NCBI GenBank assembly: GCA_030587525.1
Contig: JAUQYW010000721.1
Coordinates: 1-16,167 of the forward strand
Origin: Candidatus Sigynarchaeota archaeon
GTDB taxonomy: Archaea; Asgardarchaeota; Lokiarchaeia; Sigynarchaeales; Sigynarchaeaceae
Reading direction: 5' to 3'
DNA: 16,167 nt
Under the pieces are notes generated by a model. The model searched no databases and was not told the DNA's origin. It worked only from the letters and a program-made list of their open reading frames with translations. The translations under genes and the position numbers were made by a program. Every line of letters begins with the position of its first letter. Position 1 is the stretch's first letter. Of the stretch, positions 1-7,118 are shown piece after piece.

Positions 1-35
1 GGATTACCAATTTCCATGAAAATTCCCGCTTGACC

Positions 36-1886
36 ATGATAATTCGTCATTTGGAAAGAATGATTTTAACTTATCTAACCTTTTCCTTATACCATATGCA
101 CGTGATCGGGAAATGGATCTTGCTCGGCACGGGTATTGGATTGTTCGCGTCGAGCTGGTTCGGCTTCCCAGCCGCGCTGGAACAGATCATCAGCGTTTTC
201 TCGTCCCTTACTATCTCGGGCGGTGCGCCCTCGATCACTATGGATCCGCTACCTATCGTGCAGTTCGTGGCTTTGCTCCTTTTCGGGCTCATTTTGCTGG
301 GGAACGGGTACGTGAGCCCGGCAGAATCGCTGGCGACAGCGTGGAAGCGCTGGAAGAAGCATGTTCCAGCGACGGTTCCCCCCAGCGCCTCGCCATCACG
401 CGTCTTCACGTTCACCTCGTTCAGCTTTGCACGAATGGCCATCTCGATCGCGGTCGTGCTCGCCGGGTTCGGCTGGATCTGGCCGTCGACCAGCGGGCTT
501 CGATTTGGTTTCTTTACAGAATCCTTCGAGCTGATCCCCTTTGGTGTCGAGCACGCCCTTCTTCCATTACCCGTCTTCTACTTTGCTGGCCTTCCCTTCA
601 TCCTCATCGGCGTCATATTGTTCTTGCAAACCTTGTTTTCACTGCAAGCGTACAAGATTTCTATCTTCGGTGACAAGATCGACGTGCGGGCTTACCTTTT
701 CCTGCCTGACAAGGAGGTCATCGAGAAAAACCGCGTCACGTTCGCTCAGGCTGGCCCAGAACGATCCCGCTATAAATGGTTCGTTACTGGGCTCGTCATG
801 TTGCTATCGCTTAACGTGCACATCGGCTGGAGCATCAACGATGCGATCATTCGGCCAGAACTATCTCAATTGCTCCTGACGAGCGGTGTTGTCGTGTTGG
901 CTTGTATGATCGTGCTCGCCATCATCCCGCGAATGACCTTGCGGTTCCAGGTTACAACTCCTGCTGGGAGTGGTGCCGAAATGTTTACATTCAAGGTTAC
1001 GCCGCTGTTGAAACCATCAGCGTGGCGTGCGATGGTCGATGCGCTGGGTATTTCCCCGCCCAGGAACACGAAGGACGCGTCAGAAGAACCTGGGAAGGAC
1101 CGCAAGGTCGGCCCCCTCATGGACATCATAACCGGATGCATCTTTCTCTTGTTCGGCATCGCGTCGCAGCGGAACACGACCATCGTGCTCGGCGTGGGGA
1201 TCGATGCCGCCTTCATCATCTTCGGTATCCGTCTCGTCGGGAAATGGTTGCAAGATGCCCCGCTGAAGGAAACCATCACAAAAAATCCGAGCGGGTTTGT
1301 GATTATGACGCAAAAAACGATATTCGGTTATCGCAACACCCAGCTCGCTGCAACATCGGAAATGATTCTCGGGCGCCGCTTCAAGGTGCCCAACATTTTC
1401 GACTCGATGGCCATGATCTTCATAGCAGCCAGCGTCACGTGGTATATGACTCGCAGTTGGTTTCCCCGGTTCTCATATTTTGAAACCACACCGCAATATT
1501 GGATGAGTGGTGTCGTCGTGCTTTTGTTACTAGCCTGGCGGCTGCTAGCAACACGTCCGACGGTTACCTTCGGATCACGTGCTTTATACCTTGAAAAAGG
1601 CACCAGTTCGCCATTGCGACTCAATAAAAGATTTTTCAAGGAAATTCCAATTCGATTGGTTGCATATTTCAAAAAAATCGATGATCCTGGCTTGCGTCGT
1701 TCATTCTGGCTTCAGCTAGCCACCTTTATCATGCTCATCTCGGCACCACTCATTCTCGCTTCTCTCGGCTTTGCAATCTTGATGGAAGGATATCCTCTCT
1801 ACATCATGGTTTCGATTTCGGTTGGATGGAGTGCTTTCTCCTTTTTTTATGGGTTTCGTGAGAAAGCGAGAACCAGGAATCCATGA
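36..1886 (+). CDS. Large multi-spanning membrane protein, unknown function
   Basis: I do not recognise this family. The protein (about 616 aa) has roughly twelve hydrophobic segments. They occur mostly in pairs, separated by hydrophilic stretches of 40-70 residues that look strand-rich (for example around residues 205-250, 305-360, 410-460 and 510-555). No catalytic motif, cofactor site or transporter signature is visible. The paired-helix plus beta-loop layout could mean internal repeats resembling bacterial PH (YdbS-like) membrane proteins, but that is speculation. The start is uncertain: an ATG at 36 is chosen, with TTG at 30 and ATG at 60 as alternatives. The frame has no stop back to the left edge, so the true start may lie outside the window. 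The last 300 bases are patchily more A+T-rich than the middle. An oligo-T run follows at 1892-1896. Confidence 0.75.
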   Translation: MIIRHLERMILTYLTFSLYHMHVIGKWILLGTGIGLFASSWFGFPAALEQIISVFSSLTISGGAPSITMDPLPIVQFVALLLFGLILLGNGYVSPAESLATAWKRWKKHVPATVPPSASPSRVFTFTSFSFARMAISIAVVLAGFGWIWPSTSGLRFGFFTESFELIPFGVEHALLPLPVFYFAGLPFILIGVILFLQTLFSLQAYKISIFGDKIDVRAYLFLPDKEVIEKNRVTFAQAGPERSRYKWFVTGLVMLLSLNVHIGWSINDAIIRPELSQLLLTSGVVVLACMIVLAIIPRMTLRFQVTTPAGSGAEMFTFKVTPLLKPSAWRAMVDALGISPPRNTKDASEEPGKDRKVGPLMDIITGCIFLLFGIASQRNTTIVLGVGIDAAFIIFGIRLVGKWLQDAPLKETITKNPSGFVIMTQKTIFGYRNTQLAATSEMILGRRFKVPNIFDSMAMIFIAASVTWYMTRSWFPRFSYFETTPQYWMSGVVVLLLLAWRLLATRPTVTFGSRALYLEKGTSSPLRLNKRFFKEIPIRLVAYFKKIDDPGLRRSFWLQLATFIMLISAPLILASLGFAILMEGYPLYIMVSISVGWSAFSFFYGFREKARTRNP

Positions 1887-1916
1887 AAACCTTTTTAGAT
1901 AAATATGGGAAAAACC

Positions 1917-1924
1917 ATAAATAT
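1917..1924 (+). promoter_or_regulatory. TATA-like box of vapBC
   Basis: The A+T octamer ATAAATAT is centred about 26 bp upstream of the vapB ATG at 1946, the normal archaeal TATA-to-start-site distance. The message would therefore be leaderless or nearly so. The box lies inside the second copy of a direct repeat (1899-1907 and 1917-1925), so a repressor bound there would block TBP. Confidence 0.45.
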
Positions 1925-1945
1925 GTGAATTATTTTCATTAATCT

Positions 1946-2251
1946 ATGGGTAACATTACGCTTACGGTCGATAACAGTATCCATCAACGAATGAAAAACC
2001 ATCCCGAAATAAAATGGACAGAGATCGTTAGGCGAGCAATAATGGAGTATCTTGCCAAGATAGAAGAGCCGGAAATGATGACTATCGCGGAAATGAGAGC
2101 AAGGATGGATAGTGAAACTTTAGATTTAATCGATGAGCTTGCTGCAAAAAACACGAACTTGGAAGAAAGTCTTATTCTCAGAGAAAAAACTCACGCAATG
2201 GACGTTGACCGGGTCAAACACTTGCAACGGCTCGAAAGAGGTGAGGACTGA
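1946..2251 (+). CDS. vapB: VapB-type antitoxin, archaeal ribbon-helix-helix
   Basis: This is the antitoxin of a type II VapBC pair. It should bind and neutralise the PIN-domain RNase encoded just downstream and repress the shared promoter. The first 40 residues fit the archaeal VapB pattern: one N-terminal beta strand (residues 2-8), then a helix and the signature HPEIKWTEIVRRAI leading into a second helix. This is a ribbon-helix-helix DNA-binding fold. The rest (about 45-101) is charged and helical, with E and R rich stretches, and is the expected toxin-wrapping tail. The length of 101 aa is usual for the family. The stop lies 2 nt before the vapC start, and the 3' end carries the vapC ribosome binding site. 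The gene pair is more A+T-rich than the neighbouring coding regions, which fits acquisition by transfer. Confidence 0.85.
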   Translation: MGNITLTVDNSIHQRMKNHPEIKWTEIVRRAIMEYLAKIEEPEMMTIAEMRARMDSETLDLIDELAAKNTNLEESLILREKTHAMDVDRVKHLQRLERGED

Positions 2252-2253
2252 AC

Positions 2254-2658
2254 GTGTGGTTGCTTGATACGAATGCATTGATCCACTGGGAAAAAGAATT
2301 GCGTCAAGAGCCAACACGAGAGCCGATTTGCATCACGACAATTTTTTCGATGGTTGAATATCCCGAAGCGCTAAAATATCCTGAAATCACGCTTCTTTAT
2401 CCGAGCATAGCAACATATGATAAGAGTATCAAATATGCAGCGAAATTGCGGAAGGTCGGAACCATGATCCCTGCAATTGACGTGTTGATCGGAACACTCG
2501 CAGTGGAAAGAAAAGTGAAGCTTGTCACGGATGACGGTCACTTCGCATCATTTCATTCAATCGAACCGGGGTTAGAGATTGTCGAGTTTAATCAATTCAA
2601 AAGCGAAATTGATGTAAAAACAAAAAATGGGGGAAAGAAAAAAGGATCAAAAGACTAA
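2254..2658 (+). CDS. vapC: VapC-type PIN-domain ribonuclease toxin
   Basis: This is a PIN-domain endoribonuclease, the toxin partner of the upstream VapB. Such toxins cleave tRNA or rRNA using Mg2+ or Mn2+ held by acidic residues. All four acidic positions are visible: D5 in LLDTNALI, E35 in MVEYPEAL, D76 in PAIDVLIG, and D93 or D94 in LVTDDGHF. The length of 134 aa is normal. The start is GTG at 2254, supported by the purine-rich stretch GAGGTGAGG just upstream at the end of vapB and by the N-terminal position of the first PIN strand. Coupled translation with vapB is likely. The C-terminus is a lysine-rich tail (residues about 120-134), and its A-runs on the plus strand give T-runs on the minus strand. 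The convergent rhamnosidase gene ends only 8 bp away. Confidence 0.88.
   Translation: MWLLDTNALIHWEKELRQEPTREPICITTIFSMVEYPEALKYPEITLLYPSIATYDKSIKYAAKLRKVGTMIPAIDVLIGTLAVERKVKLVTDDGHFASFHSIEPGLEIVEFNQFKSEIDVKTKNGGKKKGSKD
2616..2643 (-). terminator. Oligo-T terminator of the rhamnosidase gene, inside vapC
   Basis: Read on the minus strand, this stretch has T runs of 6, 6 and 5 bases separated by short spacers, beginning 24 nt after the rhamnosidase stop codon. Archaeal RNA polymerase terminates at such oligo-T tracts without a hairpin. On the plus strand the same bases encode the lysine-rich end of VapC. Confidence 0.5.
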
Positions 2659-2666
2659 ATGAGAAT

Positions 2667-5414
2667 TCACGTGATTTGCACGTCATAGACGCCTGGATTT
2701 GCTTCGATGATTATTTGCTTCTCTGTCTTTTTCACTATCTTGAGAGTCTCGTCACGACCAATCTCATAGCCATTAACTGTTATCTTTGCGTTCTCGTGAA
2801 TGGATAAATCGATCGTCGCTCGCACGTTCGGCGGTAACTCAAAATGATGTGAAATCATGCCTTTTCCCTTTTTCCAAGAAGAAACAATTTTACCGCGGAT
2901 GGAATCATAGGATCCCTTGCCCCATGTCAATGATCCTCCCGGGCGGGGTGCCAGCACCACGCGCTTCATACCTGGCTCGTGCTCGTCGAAGTTAATGCCG
3001 AGTACGACACGGTACAACCATTCACCGACAGCGCCGATGGAATAATGGTTGAACGAGTTCATGCCCTTGTCCTGGAACCCGCGGCCAGCGACGAAGCCAT
3101 CCCACCTTTCCCAAATCGTCGTCGCACCATTTTCTATCGTGTATCCCCACGAGGGGAACTGCTTGCTCTCGGCAAACTTGTAAGCCTGCTCGTTTTGCCC
3201 GCGCTTCGACAGTTCCATCATCATCTGGATCGTGCTAATGAACCCGGTCGACAACCGTCCCTTGTATTGCTTGATCGCTGCGAGTAAGTGATCAACCGCG
3301 GCGGCTTGCTTGTCCTCGGGCAAAAGGTCGAAACCAAGGGCGACGGCATACCCGGCTTGCGTGTCTCCCTCGATCTTGCCATCTTTTTTGACATAAGTGG
3401 TGTTGAACGCGGCGCGGACGCTAGCTGCGAGGTCGCCGTAAATCTTGGCATCGTCATCCTTGCCTAATACGTGAGCGATCTTGGCAAGCATACCAACCGA
3501 CTGCGCGTAGAATGCCGTCGCAAAGGCGATCTTGGGCATCTCGCCTCCCTTCTTCGGGTAACCCTTCGCTTTCAAGGTATCCCCATTGAGCCAATCGCCA
3601 TAATTGCTGCCCATGACGCGCCAGATGAAGTCGGGATTTTCATCACGGATCAAGTCCACATATTTCTTCATGGACTCGTAATGCTCGGCAAGAAGGCGAA
3701 TATCGCCATATGCAACGTAAACGCGCCATGGCACGATGATACCGCAATCTCCCCATGCCGGGCCAAACGCCGACGCCAACGAGTTGAATGGGTGCGGCGC
3801 GAAGTCCGGATACATGCCCTCCTCGCCTTGCCCGTCGCGCATGTCGACCGTGAACTTGGAAAAGAACGCGGCCATGTCCATGTTATAGATCGCGGTCTGT
3901 GCAAATACCTGAGCATCGCCCATCCAGCCCATGCGTTCATTTCGCTGCGGGCAATCGGTCGGGATGGATAAAGTGTTGTCCCGCTGGGTCCAGAGAATGT
4001 TTTTCCACAGCTGGTTAAGCATAGAGTTGGAGCACTCGAACGAGCCTGCAACCGCCATATCCGAGGAAAACGCTTTTCCAACGAGCATGTCGCTCGATGG
4101 TTTGCCCTTCAAACCCCGCACCTCCACATACCTGAACCCGTGGAAAGTAAAATGGGGATGGAACCAACGTTCTGCTTTGCCATCGAGGATAAAGACATCG
4201 GTCTGGTTTGCGAGCCGCAGGTTATCCACATATAGCGATCCGTCAAGATCGAGCATCTCGCCGTGGCGCAGCGTGACTTGCTGGCCGGCATCTCCCTTGA
4301 GGCGCAGCTCGCACCAGCCGACCATATTCTGCCCAATATCGAAGATGAACATGCCAGGGCTCGGTTCCGTGATCTTGACGGGCTTTAGCGTGTCGAACGA
4401 GCGGATCGGTTCGTTTTTCTGGGCTACGATGCTGGCATTAATGGATGTATCGGCGATCACAGCAGTCCATTTTGCATCGTCAAACCCGGGCTTGTCCCAA
4501 CCCAATTGCTCGAGCCGGGCATCGTAGGTTTCGCCCATGAAGTTGTCGGCAGACTGGATCGGTCCATTCTCATAAGCTTTCCACGAGCCATCCGAAACGA
4601 CCTCGATAACCTTGCCATCCAGCAGCTCAACCACGAGCTTCACTAGCAAGCGGCGATTCTTGCCATAATATCGCTGTCGCACCATGTCGCCGGGACCGAG
4701 CAGTCCCATGTACCATCCATCGGCTAGCATTGCACCGATAGCATTGTCGCCATCTTGTATCATATCCGTAACGTCGTAAGCTTGATATTGCACGCGCTTG
4801 ACATAATCCGTCCATTCCGGTGCGAGCGCGCGGTCGCCCACCTTCGCACCGTTGATGCACACTTCGTAATCACCGAGGGCAGTCGCATAAAGCATGGCCC
4901 GCTTTACCTGACCAGAAACGCGGAACTGCTTCCGGAGCATAGGCGACGGGTCGCTGGCAATTATTTCGACAAGATCGGGCTTCGTCGTGTCCTTGACCTT
5001 GATCTTGTGCGGTTCCTTGGCTGGTACACCGATCCAGGTGGCGTTCCAGTCCTTTTTCGAGAGCAAGCCGATATGCCAGAATGCCGCTTCGCAATCATTC
5101 CACGACGACTCGTTCCCCGAATTATCCCAGACCTTGACCTTCCAGAAGCACCAGGCACGAGATACGAGCGGCTTTCCAGCGTAGCAAACGTTAATGGTCT
5201 CTACGGACTCGACCTTGCCGCTATCCCACATGTCTCCTTCTCCCTTTACTATCATTTCCCTGGTGGACGCGACGATCAAGCGATAAGCGATTTGAAACAA
5301 ACCGCGAGCATCATCCGCTGCGGGCACCAGGATCCAGCTCAGCCGGGGCGATTGCACGTCGAGTCCGAGAGGATTGACGAGGTACTCGCACCGCAATTTT
5401 TTCGGTAGTAGCAT
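2667..5414 (-). CDS. Alpha-L-rhamnosidase, GH78 family
   Basis: This is a predicted inverting glycoside hydrolase that removes terminal alpha-L-rhamnose from glycans or glycosides. The 915 aa match the usual GH78 size and order: an N-terminal region (1-150), a carbohydrate-binding-like beta domain with the INGxxVGDRALAPEWTDY type signature (about 165-225, continuing to about 320), and a second beta domain containing FDIGQNMVGW (about 355). The (alpha/alpha)6 catalytic barrel spans about 440-790, followed by a C-terminal beta sandwich. The catalytic acidic cluster is intact: D487, E493 and D500 in DCPQRNERMGWMGD, plus E769 in TIWERWDG. No signal peptide is visible, so it should act in the cytosol on imported rhamnosides. 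The ATG at 5412-5414 is followed by a typical GH78 N-terminus. The gene stands alone, without visible transporter or rhamnose-catabolic neighbours. Confidence 0.9.
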   Translation of the reverse strand: MLLPKKLRCEYLVNPLGLDVQSPRLSWILVPAADDARGLFQIAYRLIVASTREMIVKGEGDMWDSGKVESVETINVCYAGKPLVSRAWCFWKVKVWDNSGNESSWNDCEAAFWHIGLLSKKDWNATWIGVPAKEPHKIKVKDTTKPDLVEIIASDPSPMLRKQFRVSGQVKRAMLYATALGDYEVCINGAKVGDRALAPEWTDYVKRVQYQAYDVTDMIQDGDNAIGAMLADGWYMGLLGPGDMVRQRYYGKNRRLLVKLVVELLDGKVIEVVSDGSWKAYENGPIQSADNFMGETYDARLEQLGWDKPGFDDAKWTAVIADTSINASIVAQKNEPIRSFDTLKPVKITEPSPGMFIFDIGQNMVGWCELRLKGDAGQQVTLRHGEMLDLDGSLYVDNLRLANQTDVFILDGKAERWFHPHFTFHGFRYVEVRGLKGKPSSDMLVGKAFSSDMAVAGSFECSNSMLNQLWKNILWTQRDNTLSIPTDCPQRNERMGWMGDAQVFAQTAIYNMDMAAFFSKFTVDMRDGQGEEGMYPDFAPHPFNSLASAFGPAWGDCGIIVPWRVYVAYGDIRLLAEHYESMKKYVDLIRDENPDFIWRVMGSNYGDWLNGDTLKAKGYPKKGGEMPKIAFATAFYAQSVGMLAKIAHVLGKDDDAKIYGDLAASVRAAFNTTYVKKDGKIEGDTQAGYAVALGFDLLPEDKQAAAVDHLLAAIKQYKGRLSTGFISTIQMMMELSKRGQNEQAYKFAESKQFPSWGYTIENGATTIWERWDGFVAGRGFQDKGMNSFNHYSIGAVGEWLYRVVLGINFDEHEPGMKRVVLAPRPGGSLTWGKGSYDSIRGKIVSSWKKGKGMISHHFELPPNVRATIDLSIHENAKITVNGYEIGRDETLKIVKKTEKQIIIEANPGVYDVQIT

Positions 5415-5428
5415 AGGCGATAATAACG

Positions 5429-5444
5429 TTTATACAAAATTAAA
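5429..5444 (-). promoter_or_regulatory. Possible TATA element of the rhamnosidase gene
   Basis: On the minus strand this stretch contains overlapping TATA-like sequences, TTTAATTT (5444-5437) and TATAAA (5434-5429). The first is centred about 27 bp before the ATG and would give a leaderless transcript. The second would start transcription inside the gene. The assignment is uncertain because the whole upstream stretch is A+T-rich. Confidence 0.3.
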
Positions 5445-5606
5445 CGATTAGGCCAGGTATAATCATAGAAGATCTCTATCAAAATCTCCAAGTCATCTTG
5501 TTTTTTATGAAGTTGAAAAATTGTCGTAGATTCACCTCTGGATCACTCCCAAAACCACTCGATTCCACGTTTACTTCATTTTCATCGTGATAATGCCACG
5601 GGAAAC

Positions 5607-6002
5607 TTGAAATGGCTTTCCACTGGGACGATGCGATCCAGACGTATTATTGTCCCATTCAAGTGTAACTCAACCGATTTTTGGTTTGCAGAAAGAAGAG
5701 AATCCACGATAAATCCTACAGAATGTCTTGCAATATTTTTCGTTTGCCATCAGGTCGAGCGTCACTCGCTAGGTGACGAAGGGCGCGATATTGATGTGTT
5801 CGTGAAACAAGGTGCCGCGTTCGTGAAAGGCGAAGAAAGCATGATCGAAACTCAACTACACGAGAGTATAAAACAATCGAATGAATACGCCTTCAAGCTC
5901 CTATCAACCCCGTTTATCAAGAACTGGTCCGTGAACTTTCACGTCGTGGCCAATCTTCCGAGTTCCGTCTTGGCCGGGAAGTGGAAGACTCAAGTCTCAT
6001 GA
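5607..6002 (+). CDS. Doubtful hypothetical ORF, possibly a gene remnant
   Basis: An open frame of about 160 codons runs from 5517 to the stop at 6000-6002. The only in-frame starts are a weak TTG at 5607 and an ATG at 5631. The second half (from about 5790) reads like ordinary protein, mixed helix and strand, while the first third is basic and irregular. A different frame at 5612 begins with a protein-like MAFHWDDAIQTYYC before stopping at 5666-5668, so a frameshifted gene is possible. I recognise no family. It lies divergent from the rhamnosidase gene and convergent with the DUF998-like gene. Confidence 0.3.
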   Translation: MKWLSTGTMRSRRIIVPFKCNSTDFWFAERRESTINPTECLAIFFVCHQVERHSLGDEGRDIDVFVKQGAAFVKGEESMIETQLHESIKQSNEYAFKLLSTPFIKNWSVNFHVVANLPSSVLAGKWKTQVS

Positions 6003-6056
6003 TCCTTCCATCTTCTGATCATGCATTTCCCCTCCATTTTTGATTAACTTGAGCGT

Positions 6057-6728
6057 TCAAAATGAGAAAAAAACGATCGTGAATAACCATGCCATGAGAG
6101 CAAAGTATGCACACCATTCGAGAAAGGGATTCCGCCAAAACCTTGGGCGCCCATTTTCCCAGTCCCATGGCACTGCGGTTCGATCCAGCTCCCATTTTTC
6201 CAACTTTACGGTATCTATTAAAAAGCTCATAGTTACTGCTAGCGAACCACAACTCGGGACGAGGATCCAGAGTGGAAATACCGGGGTTGGTTGAATAACG
6301 ATAGATATGCAGAACATCAAGATGAGCACGGCCATCCCCACGAAAAAACAACCGGCAACGATAAAATGGGCTTTAATCTTGTTTTCGGGAAACAAACCGA
6401 CGAGAGCGCACGAGATCGAGCAGAAGATCCCGATCCCGATCAAGAGGCCAGTCATAATCGACCCAACGTGAAGCGCGAACCCGATGGTAAAAGGAATCAT
6501 CAAAATCCCGCTGGTGATCATCGTGATCGCAAACATCGTCTTGTGTTTGGCAAACCGCGGATCGCCGAGTTCGGAGATGAAATGGTTCAGCAAGCTATAT
6601 GGCTCCTTTTTCATTCCCGAAAACCCGAGGATCGAAGCTAACACGCCCACGAGCATGACAAGAGAACCTGCCAATCCAAACCATGAGAATCCGGCCAATT
6701 CCATAAGGCTCTGAAATAACGATACCAC
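6057..6728 (-). CDS. DUF998-like integral membrane protein
   Basis: This 223-aa protein has six hydrophobic segments. It shows the features I associate with the DUF998 membrane family: a short N-terminal helix, then a cytosolic or loop motif of the form HFISELGDPR (about residues 48-57), and later a GLFPENKxxAH segment between helices (about 110-120). The molecular role of DUF998 proteins is not established. An unusual soluble insertion, rich in Trp and Arg (about 178-200), separates the last two helices. The start is GTG at 6726-6728. A TATA-like box at 6761-6769 predicts a start site about 10 nt upstream, supporting this choice. ATG at 6704 is an alternative. A T7 run on the coding strand at the very end (6073-6067) may serve in termination. 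Confidence 0.75.
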   Translation of the reverse strand: MVSLFQSLMELAGFSWFGLAGSLVMLVGVLASILGFSGMKKEPYSLLNHFISELGDPRFAKHKTMFAITMITSGILMIPFTIGFALHVGSIMTGLLIGIGIFCSISCALVGLFPENKIKAHFIVAGCFFVGMAVLILMFCISIVIQPTPVFPLWILVPSCGSLAVTMSFLIDTVKLEKWELDRTAVPWDWENGRPRFWRNPFLEWCAYFALMAWLFTIVFFSF

Positions 6729-6760
6729 ATATATTTTTGTGTTCCAAGTGTTTCCTCGTA

Positions 6761-6769
6761 ATTTTTAAA
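6761..6769 (-). promoter_or_regulatory. TATA-like box of the DUF998-like gene
   Basis: The minus strand reads TTTAAAAAT, centred about 37 bp upstream of the GTG start. Transcription would begin near 6739, leaving a leader of about 10 nt with no Shine-Dalgarno. This spacing matches the boxes ahead of the genes at 7810 and 9020. Confidence 0.45.
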
Positions 6770-6874
6770 TCAACCCGAGCACTTAATCCAAATATCACGG
6801 ATTTATTCACGGCATCGAAAAGCACCTGGTAAATGTGTGAAACGAGCTCGTGATTTAAAAAAACGAGCGCTTCC

Positions 6875-6882
6875 AATATATA
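6875..6882 (+). promoter_or_regulatory. TATA box of tRNA-Ala
   Basis: AATATATA is centred 26 bp before the first base of the tRNA, the standard archaeal position. The 176-bp gap from 6729 to 6904 thus holds two divergent promoters, one for this tRNA and one for the DUF998-like gene. Confidence 0.6.
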
Positions 6883-6904
6883 CAAATATTGATTTCACGA
6901 TTAA

Positions 6905-6979
6905 GGGCGTGTAGTTAAGTGGTATAACGTTCGCTTGGCATGCGAAAGGCCGCGGGTTCAATTCCCGCCACGTCCACCA
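6905..6979 (+). tRNA. tRNA-Ala(GGC) with encoded CCA
   Basis: A full cloverleaf can be drawn. The acceptor arm GGGCGTG/CACGTCC pairs at all seven positions, with a G-U wobble at 3:70, the alanine identity element. The D arm is GTTA/TAAC. The anticodon stem TTCGC/GCGAA has loop TTGGCAT, giving anticodon GGC. The variable region is five bases. The T arm GCGGG/CCCGC has loop TTCAATT. The discriminator is A, followed by a genomically encoded CCA. No intron is present. An oligo-T run follows one base later. Confidence 0.96.
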
Positions 6980-6980
6980 C

Positions 6981-6988
6981 TTTTTTTT
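6981..6988 (+). terminator. Oligo-T terminator of tRNA-Ala
   Basis: Eight consecutive T residues begin one base after the encoded CCA, a typical archaeal transcription stop for a single tRNA gene. Confidence 0.65.
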
Positions 6989-7028
6989 CTAACACGGCTC
7001 GACAAGAAAATATTAGATTATCCATGGA

Positions 7029-7065
7029 TCTCCGCTTTCCTAAGGAAAGGAGAAATCCTTTTAGG
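7029..7065 (+). promoter_or_regulatory. Two overlapping, mutually exclusive hairpins ahead of the 7119 gene
   Basis: The first hairpin pairs TCTC and CTTTCC (7029-7040, with a two-base bulge) with GGAAAG and GAGA (7044-7053) around a TAA loop. The second pairs CCTAA and AAGGA (7039-7051, with a three-base bulge) with TCCTT and TTAGG (7056-7065) around a GAAA tetraloop. They share bases, so only one can form. This could be a leader switch or a small RNA. A weak TATA-like element near 7007-7016 would start a transcript near 7036. The function is unknown. Confidence 0.35.
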
Positions 7066-7118
7066 CGATCATTTTCGTGATTCCCGTGGAGGATGATTAG
7101 AAGGCAATTGAACATTCG

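Noticed and set aside
3471..4527. Plus-strand ORFs of 166 and 198 codons opposite the rhamnosidase gene
   Set aside because: The minus strand carries an intact GH78 enzyme with all motifs; these are shadow frames without domain-like content.
5427..5445. Possible palindrome around AACGTT upstream of the rhamnosidase gene
   Set aside because: The symmetry is imperfect beyond the six-base core and lies in A+T-rich promoter sequence where such matches are common.
6915..7115. Minus-strand ORF of 66 codons containing VAGIEPAAFRMPSERYTT
   Set aside because: This is the antisense translation of the tRNA-Ala gene, a familiar false protein in databases.
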